From: an uncultured Prevotellaceae bacterium
GTDB lineage: Bacteria > Bacteroidota > Bacteroidia > Bacteroidales > Muribaculaceae
NCBI GenBank assembly: GCA_937916085.1
Contig: CALGGO010000099.1
Location: 1 to 64,000 of the forward strand
Reading direction: 5' to 3'
DNA length: 64,000 nucleotides
In this document: piece after piece, positions 41,580 through 49,899 of the stretch
Layout of the letters: each line of letters opens with the position of its first letter
Numbering within the stretch: position 1 is the first letter of the stretch
The notes under the pieces: model-generated
The model's database searches: none
The model's input: only the letters and a program-made list of their open reading frames with translations
What the model was told of the DNA's origin: nothing
Made by a program: the position numbers and the translations under genes

Positions 41580-42470
41580 TTACATTGATACCATGCTTTT
41601 CATGAAATCAACGGTTTTGTTCTTGGCTATCACGCGGAATTCCTCGTCAAGGACATAGAGGCACGGCATAATGCGGATGTCGAGCTTGCCAGCAAGGTCT
41701 TTACTGGAGCCCACCTCCCATTTCTCGCTATAGCTGCGCGAATCAGCGTCCCACTGCTTGGGTGCATCGCCTAATATGATATTTATCACTTTGATGTGCC
41801 CATCATCAACAAGCTTGCCAAAGGTTATGTCGGTGCTCAGACGCATACGCTCAATCGAGCTGCCACTGTCACCATCGCTGAGCATCACAACATAAATGGC
41901 AGCACTTGCCGAGCGATTGTCGGTCAAATGCTTGCGGATGCCATCAATCGAAGTGTACTCAAAATCATATAACGGCTGCCCTAGCTTGCTGGTGGTCAAA
42001 CGCTTGATTTGCTCGCTATAGTGGTTGCGCACCTCTTTCTTAGCCCAGCTAGCATCGGCGACACTTTGTGCGAATGTAATATACAGGTCGTCAACCACAT
42101 CGGTATCGTGATAGTAGAGAATATATTCTGCCAAACTCGCCAATTTCAAGAAGTTGTCGTGATTGGCCTGTGACTTGAACATGAGGTTGCGAACCGAGCT
42201 CAACGACAAATTCACGTTGGCACCAGCTTTCATAATATCAAAATACGTCATCATTGCCTCTAAAAGAAGGCTGTCGTTCTCGGCGGCAAAGGGCTTGGTA
42301 AGCTCGCACTTGTCCCAAAAGTGCTGAACACTGTAGTCGCAACGGCTTTCGATGCTTGAGCACGTGTCGGGCGCTACTGGATACTCAAACAAGGTAGTAA
42401 CCTGACACATTGCATTACTCGCTGTAAACAAAGCAATTACAACTAATATTACACGAAAAATCTTGTTCAT
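41580..42470 (-). CDS. Exported DUF5106 / thioredoxin-like protein
   Basis: The 296-residue protein has a signal peptide (FRVILVVIALFTASNAMC/Q); the final Cys at position 22 could be a lipobox Cys, but the context TASNAMC is not a strong match. Then the DUF5106 signature FEYPVAPDTCSSIESRCDYS and VQHFWDKCELTKPFAAEND. The C-terminal third (LYDFEYTSIDGI, AAIYVVMLSDGDSG, DIRIMPCLYVLDEEFRVIAK) has a thioredoxin-like fold without a CxxC motif; the expected active site reads SDGDSGSS. So disulfide chemistry is unlikely. Such proteins are widespread in Bacteroidetes with unknown role. Confidence 0.75.
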   Translation of the reverse strand: MNKIFRVILVVIALFTASNAMCQVTTLFEYPVAPDTCSSIESRCDYSVQHFWDKCELTKPFAAENDSLLLEAMMTYFDIMKAGANVNLSLSSVRNLMFKSQANHDNFLKLASLAEYILYYHDTDVVDDLYITFAQSVADASWAKKEVRNHYSEQIKRLTTSKLGQPLYDFEYTSIDGIRKHLTDNRSASAAIYVVMLSDGDSGSSIERMRLSTDITFGKLVDDGHIKVINIILGDAPKQWDADSRSYSEKWEVGSSKDLAGKLDIRIMPCLYVLDEEFRVIAKNKTVDFMKSMVSM

Positions 42471-42615
42471 CTATAAAAATAATAATTATTATATTACTAT
42501 TTACCTTGCTAAGGTACGGCAAAAAAACACAACACACAAACTTATTGCACTAAAAAAAACTAATTGCACTCCAAAACTTTCATTCTGCCGTGACTCGAGG
42601 GCTTACTCGCCATCA

Positions 42616-42650
42616 AAAAATCCCCTTCCAGCAATTGTGCCAGAAGGGGG
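42616..42650 (-). terminator. Terminator downstream of tRNA-Thr
   Basis: On the minus strand CCCCTTC (42649-42643) pairs with GAAGGGG (42628-42622), followed by ATTTTTTG. It ends the transcript containing the tRNA. Confidence 0.8.
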
Positions 42651-42659
42651 TGTATCGGG

Positions 42660-42732
42660 AGCCACGAACGGGACTCGAACCCGTGACCTACGCGTTACGA
42701 ATGCGTTGCTCTACCGACTGAGCTATTGTGGC
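42660..42732 (-). tRNA. tRNA-Thr (anticodon CGT)
   Basis: A 73-base cloverleaf: acceptor GCCACAA/TCGTGGC with discriminator T, D arm GCTC...GAGC, anticodon loop TTCGTAA, T arm ACGGG-TTCGAGT-CCCGT. CCA is not encoded. Two A-C mismatches stand out: position 6-67 in the acceptor and 31-39 in the anticodon stem. The tRNA lies 26 bases downstream of the DUF4270 gene on the same strand. Confidence 0.9.
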
Positions 42733-42758
42733 TTGACGCTCGTTAAATTGCTAACAAG

Positions 42759-44189
42759 CTAATATAACGTCTGCTTACTATAGGTAAGCGTTATCGTTGC
42801 ATCGTTAAGATTCAGTTTCGCCATGCACGGTCGCGACACCGCTGGTGCGATCTTGGTGACCACCTCGGTCGAAGCGCTCGACGTGTAGTAATAATAACTC
42901 GAAGTGGTGTTGGTGTATTTTGTCACATCGATGGGCATTATCACGAAGTTCATGTCGCTTGCCGAGGCTATCCCGCCCTTGTTGTTGATGATGTCGAGGA
43001 TATAGTTTCTAAGTCCTGTGAAGATGTAGTTGTTCTCCTGGTCGTTGTACTCGGCATAGAACGCGTCTTTGTTGTTGGTCAACGAATCCTTGTCGAAAAA
43101 CGCGTCACGATAGCTTTCCTTAACCATAAGCAGATATTCAGGCGGCTCGATGTCATACTTATTGGTAATCTCGCTCACAGGAATCTCAAGGGTAAGACTG
43201 TTGATTACGCTCAATGCGTCTTTTGAATCGGCAGTGAAGCGGTCGATAATCTCCTGTATCGGGAAAGTGGCTTGCACCTCATATCCCGCCGGTCCCATCA
43301 CTATGGCGTCACCCGCTGCAATCATCGATTTTATCGATGGTGCGGCATCAAGGGAGATGTTGTTGTTATACACCACCTCGGGAGTCACTGCCATATAACT
43401 CTGAGTCTTGTCAGGATAGATGGTGTCGGTGGTCTCGTCAAGTTTCTCATACTTGCGATAATAACTAACAAACTCTATATCATAGAAGTTCATCACATGA
43501 CCCTCGCCATAACTGTTCTTGATGTAAATGCCAGGAAAGTACGAAGCAAAGTCGGTAGGACTTTTAAACGTCGAGGGACTGGACTTGAACTCATTGAAAA
43601 TATCGCGGGCATAGCTCACAGGCACGGGCACCTGTATCTCATAATAGCTCACAGAGGAGCCATCTACCGTCGAATATTCGGTCTTCAGCGTCATATCGCT
43701 CGCGGAGTAGCTAACCGAGCCCATCAGCGCGTCTTCGCTGTAATAACCTGTTGGGTCGAAGTCGGTGTAGATGGGGTTGGGAAGCTGCTTGTTGAGCTTA
43801 TACACGCTCATGCGCATGGGTGCAAGCTTATCGCCTACGACATCGTCGGTAGCAACTCTCATCACTATGAAGCAGGAATCCACCCATTGGTCACCGCCAC
43901 GCACACCCACAGTGTCGATAGCGGATGTAGGCATAAACTGTGCCACAACATCACTGGTAAGGGTGCCATAACCATCGGCAGTAACTTTACCTATTAGCTG
44001 GATGCTGCTACGTGAGCGCAAATGCTGATTTCGCACAGTCTGTCCGCTTATGACGAATTCGGTATCCTCTATTATCGCCGAATGAATGTCGGAAATTGAG
44101 GTTCCTATAACATCGTCGGTACACGAGTTAAAACCAGCAACCAATGCAATAGCCGACAGTAACGCAAAAAATATCTTTCTCATTTTCAA
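42759..44189 (-). CDS. DUF4270 family lipoprotein
   Basis: The 476-residue protein has a lipoprotein signal (ALVAGFNSC, Cys23, followed by TDDVIG) and the DUF4270 pattern: SISDIHSAIIEDTEFVISGQ, a long beta-rich body and a C-terminal ITLTYSKQTLY. The family is confined to Bacteroidetes and always next to a glycogen-synthase-like gene; the function is unknown. Acidic residues after the lipobox (TDD) could direct surface exposure, as proposed for the lipoprotein export signal of this phylum (inference). Confidence 0.85.
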   Translation of the reverse strand: MKMRKIFFALLSAIALVAGFNSCTDDVIGTSISDIHSAIIEDTEFVISGQTVRNQHLRSRSSIQLIGKVTADGYGTLTSDVVAQFMPTSAIDTVGVRGGDQWVDSCFIVMRVATDDVVGDKLAPMRMSVYKLNKQLPNPIYTDFDPTGYYSEDALMGSVSYSASDMTLKTEYSTVDGSSVSYYEIQVPVPVSYARDIFNEFKSSPSTFKSPTDFASYFPGIYIKNSYGEGHVMNFYDIEFVSYYRKYEKLDETTDTIYPDKTQSYMAVTPEVVYNNNISLDAAPSIKSMIAAGDAIVMGPAGYEVQATFPIQEIIDRFTADSKDALSVINSLTLEIPVSEITNKYDIEPPEYLLMVKESYRDAFFDKDSLTNNKDAFYAEYNDQENNYIFTGLRNYILDIINNKGGIASASDMNFVIMPIDVTKYTNTTSSYYYYTSSASTEVVTKIAPAVSRPCMAKLNLNDATITLTYSKQTLY

Positions 44190-44214
44190 TCAATACTCAT
44201 TAGGAATCTGTTCT

Positions 44215-45027
44215 CTACAAACTGTGGTAGAAATCAATGCAGCGGTCAACAAAACTGTTGTCGTCCGACTTCTGATAAGGCAGGAACGGCAATCCCTTTT
44301 CCTCTACCATCTTCAGCACCTCGGGATTAACGTTCTCACTGCATTGCACCACAGCATGGCAGTGATCGAGGGCGAGACGCATCAAATCAACATAATTAGC
44401 CTGGCGGTCCATGATGGGAGCCAAATCCTCATCGCTGAGGCCATCAAACTTGAGTTTCTTGTAAAGCTCCTCGTTAAGCGGGCTCGCCATTTCCTCGTCA
44501 AAGAGCGACATCACAACTTTAGAGTCGCGGAACGAAGGGTCATCGCCATATATCTTGCTGATATACAATGGAGCGAGGGCAGTAATCCATCCGCTGCAGT
44601 GGATGATGCCTGGTGCCCAACGCTGCTTCTTCACAGCCTCAAGCACGCCGCGCACGTAGAATATTGAGCGCTCGTCGTTATCGTCGGGGTGAGAGTTTAT
44701 CTCCAGCTCCTTAGTGATTTCGGGAGTGAAATAGTCGTCACTGAAGATGAAATACACCTGCAAGCGGGCAGGCTGCAATGTGGCAACCTTGATAATCAAC
44801 GGATGATCCATATCATCAATGATAAGGTTCATACCCGACAGACGTATCACGGGATGCAACTGGTTGCGGCGGTCGTTGACATAGCCATACTTGGGCATGA
44901 AAGTGCGAACCTCCGAGCCTTTCTCCTGAACTCGCTGCGCCAGCTTGCGACTAAACTCCCCCATCTCGCTCTGTGGCAGATAAGGGCATATCTCCTGTAA
45001 TATGAACAGAACTTTATTGAATTCCAT
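44215..45027 (-). CDS. Glycogen/starch synthase N-terminal domain protein (short form)
   Basis: A 270-residue protein matching only the N-terminal GT5 domain of glycogen synthases: FILQEICPYLPQSEMGEFSR, VRTFMPKYGYVNDRRNQLHP and IIHCSGWITALAPLYIS. Full enzymes are about 480 residues with a second Rossmann domain; this one stops after DNSFVDRCIDFYHSL. Missing the second domain, it probably cannot make glycogen by itself. The same short form next to a DUF4270 gene is common in Bacteroidetes, so this is a family trait and not a truncation here. Confidence 0.85.
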   Translation of the reverse strand: MEFNKVLFILQEICPYLPQSEMGEFSRKLAQRVQEKGSEVRTFMPKYGYVNDRRNQLHPVIRLSGMNLIIDDMDHPLIIKVATLQPARLQVYFIFSDDYFTPEITKELEINSHPDDNDERSIFYVRGVLEAVKKQRWAPGIIHCSGWITALAPLYISKIYGDDPSFRDSKVVMSLFDEEMASPLNEELYKKLKFDGLSDEDLAPIMDRQANYVDLMRLALDHCHAVVQCSENVNPEVLKMVEEKGLPFLPYQKSDDNSFVDRCIDFYHSL

Positions 45028-45059
45028 TGTGAAGTGTATAGTAATCTTAAATTTAATTG

Positions 45060-45067
45060 CAAAGATA
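45060..45067 (-). promoter_or_regulatory. -7 box upstream of the glycogen-synthase-like gene
   Basis: TATCTTTG on the minus strand, 33 bases before the ATG at 45027. A -33 TTTG is not clear (TTCT/CTTT), so this is a weak promoter call. Confidence 0.4.
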
Positions 45068-45185
45068 GCAATTTTTCTCCTAATAAAGAATTTAATCGCT
45101 AAATGCGCAAGGATTTTAACTTAATTTTAATCACAACACATCACAAACAATACTTTTTTAAGAAAAATGCCATCACAAACGACAA

Positions 45186-45215
45186 CAAAAAAGCGCTCAG
45201 TTTTCTTGAGCGCTT
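45186..45215 (-). terminator. Terminator of asnS
   Basis: Minus strand AAGCGCTCA / TGAGCGCTT perfect 9-bp stem (45215-45207, 45199-45191) with a 7-base loop, followed by TTTTTGTTG. It lies 30 bases after the asnS stop. Confidence 0.9.
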
Positions 45216-45244
45216 AGATGGATTAATTTACACCTTATGGAGGT

Positions 45245-46639
45245 TTAGAACTCGCAGTTGTTGGGAGTGCGGGGGAAGGCGATGACGTCGCGAATGTTGG
45301 CCATGCCGGTCACGAAGAGTACAAGGCGCTCGAAGCCGAGGCCAAAACCGCTGTGAGGCACAGTGCCATATTTGCGGGTGTCGAGATACCACCACATGTC
45401 CTTCATGGGGATTCCGAGCTCGTTGATGCGATTGAGCAACTTGTCGTAGCTTGCCTCACGCTCCGAGCCACCGATAATTTCGCCAATCTGCGGGAACAGC
45501 ACATCCATGGCACGCACGGTAGTGCCGTCATCGTTCTGCTTCATGTAAAACGCCTTTATTGCCTTTGGATAGTCGGTCAAAATCACCGGACGCTTGAAGT
45601 GCTCCTCCACGAGATAGCGCTCATGCTCGCTCTGAAGGTCAACGCCCCACTTCACTGGGAACTCAAACTTCTTGCCGCTCTCCTCAAGGATTTTGATGCC
45701 CTCGGTATAGGTAAGTCGCACGAACTCATCCTTGAGCACACCGTTGAGGCGCTCAATGAGTGTATTGTCATACATCTTATTCAGGAACTCGATGTCGTCC
45801 TGGCAGTGATCAAGTGCATATCTCACGCAATATTTGATGAACTCCTCGGCGAGGTCCATGTTGTCGTTGATGTCGTAGAACGCCATCTCGGGCTCTATCA
45901 TCCAGAACTCTGCCAAGTGACGGGGAGTGTTGCTGTTCTCGGCACGGAAGGTGGGACCAAAGGTATAGATGGCACCCAATGACGTGGCGCCAAGCTCGCC
46001 CTCGAGCTGACCGCTCACCGTGAGGCTTGTCATCTTGCCAAAGAAGTCCTTGCTGTAGTCAATCTTGCCGTCCTCGGTGCGGGGCATATCGTTCACGTCG
46101 AGGGTAGTGACCTGGAACATCTCGCCTGCTCCCTCGGCATCGCTCGAGGTGATGAGCGGAGTGTGCAGGTAGAAGAATCCCTTGTCATTGAAGAACTTGT
46201 GGATTGCAAATGCCAGATGGTGACGGATGCGGAAAATGGCGCCAAAGGTGTTGGTGCGCATGCGCAGATGACCTATCTCACGCAAAAACTCCAGGGTGTG
46301 ACCCTTCTTTTGCAACGGATAATCCTCGGCAGGGGCGGTGCCATACACCTCAATCTCCTCGGCCTGAACCTCATAGCTCTGACCTTTACCCATCGAAGCC
46401 ACCAGAGTGCCTATCACACACAGGCTGGCGCCGGTAGTGATGGGCTTAAGCTCTTCCTCAGTAAATTTCTCAAGATTTACAACGATTTGAAGGTTGTTGA
46501 TTGTGGAACCATCGTTAAGAGCGATAAACTGCACATGTTTGTTACCACGACGGGTCCTTACCCAACCTTTCACACACACTTGCTGGCCTTCGAGCTCACC
46601 ACTGAAGGCATCAACAATTTTTGTTCGTTTTATTGCCAT
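45245..46639 (-). CDS. asnS: Asparaginyl-tRNA synthetase
   Basis: Class II aminoacyl-tRNA synthetase charging tRNA-Asn. The 464-residue protein has an OB-fold anticodon domain (VCVKGWVRTRRGNKHVQFIA), motif 2 with FRAENSNTPRHLAEFWMIEP and motif 3 GFGLGFERLVLFVTGMANIR, ending FPRTPNNCEF. These are AsnS-type, not AspS-type. It is downstream of the RluB-like gene with a 13-bp hairpin in the gap and terminates at 45186-45215. Confidence 0.96.
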   Translation of the reverse strand: MAIKRTKIVDAFSGELEGQQVCVKGWVRTRRGNKHVQFIALNDGSTINNLQIVVNLEKFTEEELKPITTGASLCVIGTLVASMGKGQSYEVQAEEIEVYGTAPAEDYPLQKKGHTLEFLREIGHLRMRTNTFGAIFRIRHHLAFAIHKFFNDKGFFYLHTPLITSSDAEGAGEMFQVTTLDVNDMPRTEDGKIDYSKDFFGKMTSLTVSGQLEGELGATSLGAIYTFGPTFRAENSNTPRHLAEFWMIEPEMAFYDINDNMDLAEEFIKYCVRYALDHCQDDIEFLNKMYDNTLIERLNGVLKDEFVRLTYTEGIKILEESGKKFEFPVKWGVDLQSEHERYLVEEHFKRPVILTDYPKAIKAFYMKQNDDGTTVRAMDVLFPQIGEIIGGSEREASYDKLLNRINELGIPMKDMWWYLDTRKYGTVPHSGFGLGFERLVLFVTGMANIRDVIAFPRTPNNCEF

Positions 46640-46648
46640 AATTTTTAA

Positions 46649-46680
46649 TTCAACTTGCGGCGAAGATGCCGCAAGTTGAA
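46649..46680 (-). promoter_or_regulatory. 13-bp intercistronic hairpin just upstream of asnS
   Basis: TTCAACTTGCGGC (46649-46661) and GCCGCAAGTTGAA (46668-46680) are perfect complements with a 6-base loop. The hairpin ends 9 bases before the asnS start codon and lacks a T tract, so it is probably a control or processing element and not a terminator. Confidence 0.6.
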
Positions 46681-46712
46681 GGTTAAAGTTTATTGTTTAG
46701 AGTTTATTGTTT

Positions 46713-48059
46713 TTACTCAAACGAGTTTTGCTTCAAGAAGTTAACCTCTTCCTGTGTGAGGTAGCGCCACTTGCCGCGCGCAAGGTTCTTCTTGGTCAAG
46801 CCGGCGAAATACACGCGGTCGAGCTTCACCACATGATAGCCCAGAGCCTCAAAAATGCGGCGAACCACACGGTTGCGGCCCGAGTGAATCTCGATGCCTG
46901 CCTGCTTGCGGTCGGTGGGGCTCACGTAGCTCACGGCGTCGGCATGGATGGGGCCATCGTCGAGCTCTACGCCGTCGGCAATGTGCTGCATGTCGTCCTC
47001 GCTGATGGGCTTATCAACCCACACCTGATATATTTTCTTCTTGACATACTGTGGATGAGTGAGCTTCGATGCCAAGTCGCCGTCATTGGTAAGCAGCAGC
47101 ACGCCAGTGGTGTTGCGGTCAAGGCGACCAACGGGATAGATACGTTCATCACAGGCACCCTTCACATAATCCATCACGGTCTTGCGGCCGTTGGGATCAT
47201 CGCTGGTGGTGACGCAGTCTTTTGGCTTGTTGAGAAGCACGTAGCACTTCTTCTCGGCAATCACTACCTTGTCGTTATATTCCACAATGTCCTTGGGAGT
47301 GATCTTGATGCCGAGCTGGTCAACGACCTCGCCATTCACCTTGATAACGCCCTTCTGGATAAGCTCATCGGCCTCACGACGCGAGCAGATGCCGGCGTTG
47401 GCCATAAACTTATTGAGACGCATGGTGGTGTTAGGATCAACTATTGGCTCCTCATACTCAATGCGTTGTGGACGAGGGGTGAAACGCATCTGCTGACGTG
47501 GGCCTTGCATCTTGCGACCGCCAGGACGCTGTTGGTTGCGCTGGTTTCCATAGCCGCGCTGCTGGTAACCACCACGCTGCTGGTAGCCGCCCTGCGGACG
47601 ATTGCCACGCTGCTGGTACCCGCCACGCTGTTGATAACCGCCTTGCTGAGGACGGTTGTAGGTGCGCTGCTGGTAGCTGTTGCCCTCTTGCTGCTCGCCA
47701 TCACCCTGTTGGTAGTGCTGGTTGTAGCCGCCTTGCTGAGGACGGTTGTAGGTGCGCTGCTGGTAGCCACCGCGCTGCTGGTAGCCACGTTGCTGATAAC
47801 CACCACGCTGCTGGTAGCCACCACGTTGCTGGTAGCCGCCACCATGATAGTTGCGTTGCTGATAACCGCCTTGCTGACGGTTGTAATTGCGCTGTTGGTA
47901 ACCACCTTGATACTCACCACTTGCGTCTTCACCTGGTTGTGCTTCACGATTGTAATCGGCATTCTCTACTTGTGGAGTAGCCACTTCATTCTCGTCCATG
48001 ACAGGACGCGACTCGCCGATGCGGGGTCGTTTCGGTTTTTTCTCTAAATTCTCATCCAT
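46713..48059 (-). CDS. RsuA/RluB-family rRNA pseudouridine synthase with GYQQR-rich N-terminal domain
   Basis: The 448-residue protein has a long disordered N-terminal region (about 40-195) made of GYQQRGGYQQR, RTYNRPQQGG and similar units, rich in Gly, Gln, Arg and Tyr. Then an S4 domain (MRLNKFMANAGICSRREADE) and the catalytic domain with VGRLDRNTTGVLLLTNDG, whose Asp in GRLDRNT is the catalytic residue. Common RluB/RsuA are about 240-300 residues, so the extension accounts for the extra length. RGG/YQ-rich tails bind RNA and can phase-separate in eukaryotic proteins. It may recruit the enzyme to ribosome precursors (inference). The order with asnS is conserved in Bacteroidetes. Confidence 0.92.
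   Translation of the reverse strand: MDENLEKKPKRPRIGESRPVMDENEVATPQVENADYNREAQPGEDASGEYQGGYQQRNYNRQQGGYQQRNYHGGGYQQRGGYQQRGGYQQRGYQQRGGYQQRTYNRPQQGGYNQHYQQGDGEQQEGNSYQQRTYNRPQQGGYQQRGGYQQRGNRPQGGYQQRGGYQQRGYGNQRNQQRPGGRKMQGPRQQMRFTPRPQRIEYEEPIVDPNTTMRLNKFMANAGICSRREADELIQKGVIKVNGEVVDQLGIKITPKDIVEYNDKVVIAEKKCYVLLNKPKDCVTTSDDPNGRKTVMDYVKGACDERIYPVGRLDRNTTGVLLLTNDGDLASKLTHPQYVKKKIYQVWVDKPISEDDMQHIADGVELDDGPIHADAVSYVSPTDRKQAGIEIHSGRNRVVRRIFEALGYHVVKLDRVYFAGLTKKNLARGKWRYLTQEEVNFLKQNSFE
47550..47910 (-). repeat. Coding repeat tract of the RluB-like gene
   Basis: Repeated CGCTGCTGGTAACCACCA-like 18- to 24-base units encode Gly-Tyr-Gln-Gln-Arg motifs. The repeats are in register with codons, so expansion would keep the frame. 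They also keep the opposite strand open, creating a long spurious frame. Confidence 0.8.
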
Positions 48060-48385
48060 AGTTGAGATATAATCTAATAATGGTTAGTAATATAAATAGT
48101 ATATTTCGTGACCTCTCGGTCGCGTTAATAGATTTTCTTGCAGGTTTTATTGTATTTATTCTTTTATTACCTCGTAAACTTTTTGCAAAGGTAATGCTTT
48201 TAGTTGAAAACAAAAGCAACTAAACAATATTTTTCTTCTTTTTTTTAATAATTATTAAATAATAGGCAGAAAAACACAAAAAATGAGCATTTTTTTAGAA
48301 AAAAAGTCACTCAAACCATTGCGCATTAAGAAAATTGTTGTACCTTTGCCCCGCAATTTTGCGAAAATTTTTAAACTATTAAACA
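48060..48385. other. Intergenic region between divergent rluB-like gene and rpsO
   Basis: The minus-strand leader of the rluB-like gene has a TACCTTTG -7 box (48193-48186) with a TTTG at only 17 bases, and a hairpin GACC-GAGA-GGTC at about 48109-48120. The rest (48200-48317) is AT-rich; the rpsO promoter is at 48318-48348. No gene seen. Confidence 0.5.
48318..48348 (+). promoter_or_regulatory. Promoter of rpsO
   Basis: ATTG (48318-48321), 19 bases, TACCTTTG (48341-48348), 37 bases before the ATG. Confidence 0.75.
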
Positions 48386-48661
48386 ATGTACTTAGATCAA
48401 GAGAAGAAAAAAGAGATCTTTGGCACCTACGGCAAAAGCAATACTGATACTGGCTCACCCGAAGCTCAGATAGCATTATTCTCATACCGTATTGCCCACT
48501 TGACCGAGCATTTGAAGGTCAACAAGAAGGATCATACGACTCAACGTGCACTTAAGATGCTTGTAGGTAAGCGTCGTCGTCTGCTGGATTATCTCATCCG
48601 CACCGACATCAACCGCTACCGTGCTATCATTGCCAAGAAGGAGCTTGGCATCCGCAAGTAA
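48386..48661 (+). CDS. rpsO: 30S ribosomal protein S15
   Basis: The 91-residue protein has the S15 sequence pattern: IFGTYGKSNTDTGSPEAQIA, then LFSYRIAHLTEHLKVNKKDH, then LKMLVGKRRRLLDYLIRTD, covering all four helices. It binds 16S rRNA helices 20-22 early in small-subunit assembly. In many bacteria S15 controls its own translation through its mRNA leader; the 38-base leader here is too short to judge. Confidence 0.97.
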   Translation: MYLDQEKKKEIFGTYGKSNTDTGSPEAQIALFSYRIAHLTEHLKVNKKDHTTQRALKMLVGKRRRLLDYLIRTDINRYRAIIAKKELGIRK

Positions 48662-48694
48662 TCACTTGCACTCATTGAGACGTAAGTGTGAAGC

Positions 48695-48730
48695 CCCTGC
48701 AATAGAAGAAGTATTGCAGGGACTTTTGTT
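48695..48730 (+). terminator. Terminator of rpsO
   Basis: CCCTGCAATA (48695-48704) / TATTGCAGGG (48712-48721) perfect 10-bp stem, 7-base loop, followed by ACTTTTGTTT. Confidence 0.9.
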
Positions 48731-48742
48731 TAGTCTTTAGCT

Positions 48743-48787
48743 AACAAGCTGACGAGGAACAAGCTGACGAGGAACAAGCTGACGAGG
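48743..48787. repeat. 15-bp tandem repeat AACAAGCTGACGAGG
   Basis: Three perfect copies just before the papain-like hydrolase gene. Confidence 0.9.
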
Positions 48788-48811
48788 CAATAGATTTTGA
48801 GAAACAAATAA

Positions 48812-49465
48812 ATGAAAAACCTATATATTATAATAGCACTAATCGCTTGCAGCGCGTTAAGAATTGGAGCGCAAGACGAGATTCTTGAGGGCGACCTGCT
48901 TTTTGCTTACAGCACCACAACGGGCAAAGCAATCAGCGCCGCGACGGTGCATGACTCCTCTGCTCTTCCCATTTATCACGTAGCGATAGCCACATGGGTC
49001 GGGGGCAAGCTCTATGCCCTGGAGGCGATTGACGAAGGTGTGGCTCTCACACCTTTTGAAGATTTCAAACAACGCACCATGAGCAAGGGAGGTATGCTCA
49101 TAGGTCGCCTTAAAGACCGCAGCGGCATCGACCAGTGCGTGAGCAACGCGCTGGAGCACCTTGGCAAGCCCTACGATGACCTTTACATGATAGACACACA
49201 AGAGATATATTGCAGCGAACTTGTGCAACTAAGCTACGTCAATGGCCGTGGCCAGCGGCTGTTCCCGCTCATCAACATGTCGTTCCACGACAGCAACGGC
49301 CACATTCTCGACTACTGGCGAGAGCATTATGCAAAACATGGCATGGCAGTCCCCGAAGGTGCCCTCGGCACCAACCCGGCACAAATCGCCAATGATCCAG
49401 CTATAGAAATCTATAATCCTTCAATGTCTTCCAAAAAGTCTCACAGTGCCAGCGAGATACCGTAG
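48812..49465 (+). CDS. Exported NlpC/P60-like (YiiX-type, permuted papain fold) hydrolase
   Basis: The 217-residue protein has a signal peptide (YIIIALIACSALRIGA/QDE) and the permuted NlpC/P60 layout: ILEGDLLFA first, then IYHVAIATW with His56, and EIYCSELV with Cys134 as the nucleophile. The family (DUF830/YiiX/YebB) is expected to cut amide or ester bonds of peptidoglycan peptides or lipids. It is probably periplasmic. The end overlaps the convergent YqaA-like gene by 25 bases. Confidence 0.85.
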   Translation: MKNLYIIIALIACSALRIGAQDEILEGDLLFAYSTTTGKAISAATVHDSSALPIYHVAIATWVGGKLYALEAIDEGVALTPFEDFKQRTMSKGGMLIGRLKDRSGIDQCVSNALEHLGKPYDDLYMIDTQEIYCSELVQLSYVNGRGQRLFPLINMSFHDSNGHILDYWREHYAKHGMAVPEGALGTNPAQIANDPAIEIYNPSMSSKKSHSASEIP

Positions 49466-49896
49466 GCGAGCAGCACGTAGCGCAGGAACTTGCCAGCACT
49501 CATGCACGAGAAGGTGATGGGTTGGTTGGAGCGCATCAGTCCCAGGGCGATGAGCAACACGTTGCCAATGATAGGTATAAATCCCCAGAATGCGACCCAC
49601 GCGCCACGCCCCTGCAGACATCGCTGCATCTTGTCGAGTTTCTCTTTCTTTACATGAAAATATTTCTCTATCCAGTCAATTCGTCCCAAGCGACCCAAGT
49701 AATAGGTGAGTAAGGCGCCCAGCACGTTACCCGCCGTCGCCCAGATTATCAGCCCCCACTTGTCGAGTCCGGCAGCCATGAGCCCCAGCATCACCACCTC
49801 ACTGCTAAAGGGCACGACACTGCCAGCCAGTATTGCCGACAGGAACATGCCCCAATAGCCATAGTCGATTAATGCCTGCTGAAGTGCTTCCATCAA
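49441..49896 (-). CDS. YqaA family membrane protein (DedA-like)
   Basis: The 151-residue protein has four to five hydrophobic segments and the VTT/DedA-like core: LSAILAGSVVPFSSEVVMLG, TAGNVLGALLTYYLGRLGR and GFIPIIGNVLLIALGLMR. DedA-superfamily proteins include undecaprenyl phosphate flippases, but the YqaA branch is uncharacterised. It lies 3 bases after trxB and overlaps the convergent hydrolase gene. Confidence 0.88.
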   Translation of the reverse strand: MMEALQQALIDYGYWGMFLSAILAGSVVPFSSEVVMLGLMAAGLDKWGLIIWATAGNVLGALLTYYLGRLGRIDWIEKYFHVKKEKLDKMQRCLQGRGAWVAFWGFIPIIGNVLLIALGLMRSNQPITFSCMSAGKFLRYVLLAYGISLAL

Positions 49897-49899
49897 GCC

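Noticed and set aside
42463..42762. A 99-residue frame over the tRNA
   Set aside because: Its C-terminal half is the well-known spurious translation of an antisense tRNA (GTRTRDLRVTNALLYRLSY).
44215..45027. Frameshifted or truncated glycogen synthase pseudogene
   Set aside because: No remaining C-terminal coding sequence follows, and the same short form is typical in the phylum.
46707..48047. A 446-residue open frame on the + strand opposite the RluB-like gene
   Set aside because: It is Leu/Val/Ala/Thr-rich low complexity created by the complement of the GYQQR codon repeats; the - strand protein has complete S4 and catalytic motifs.
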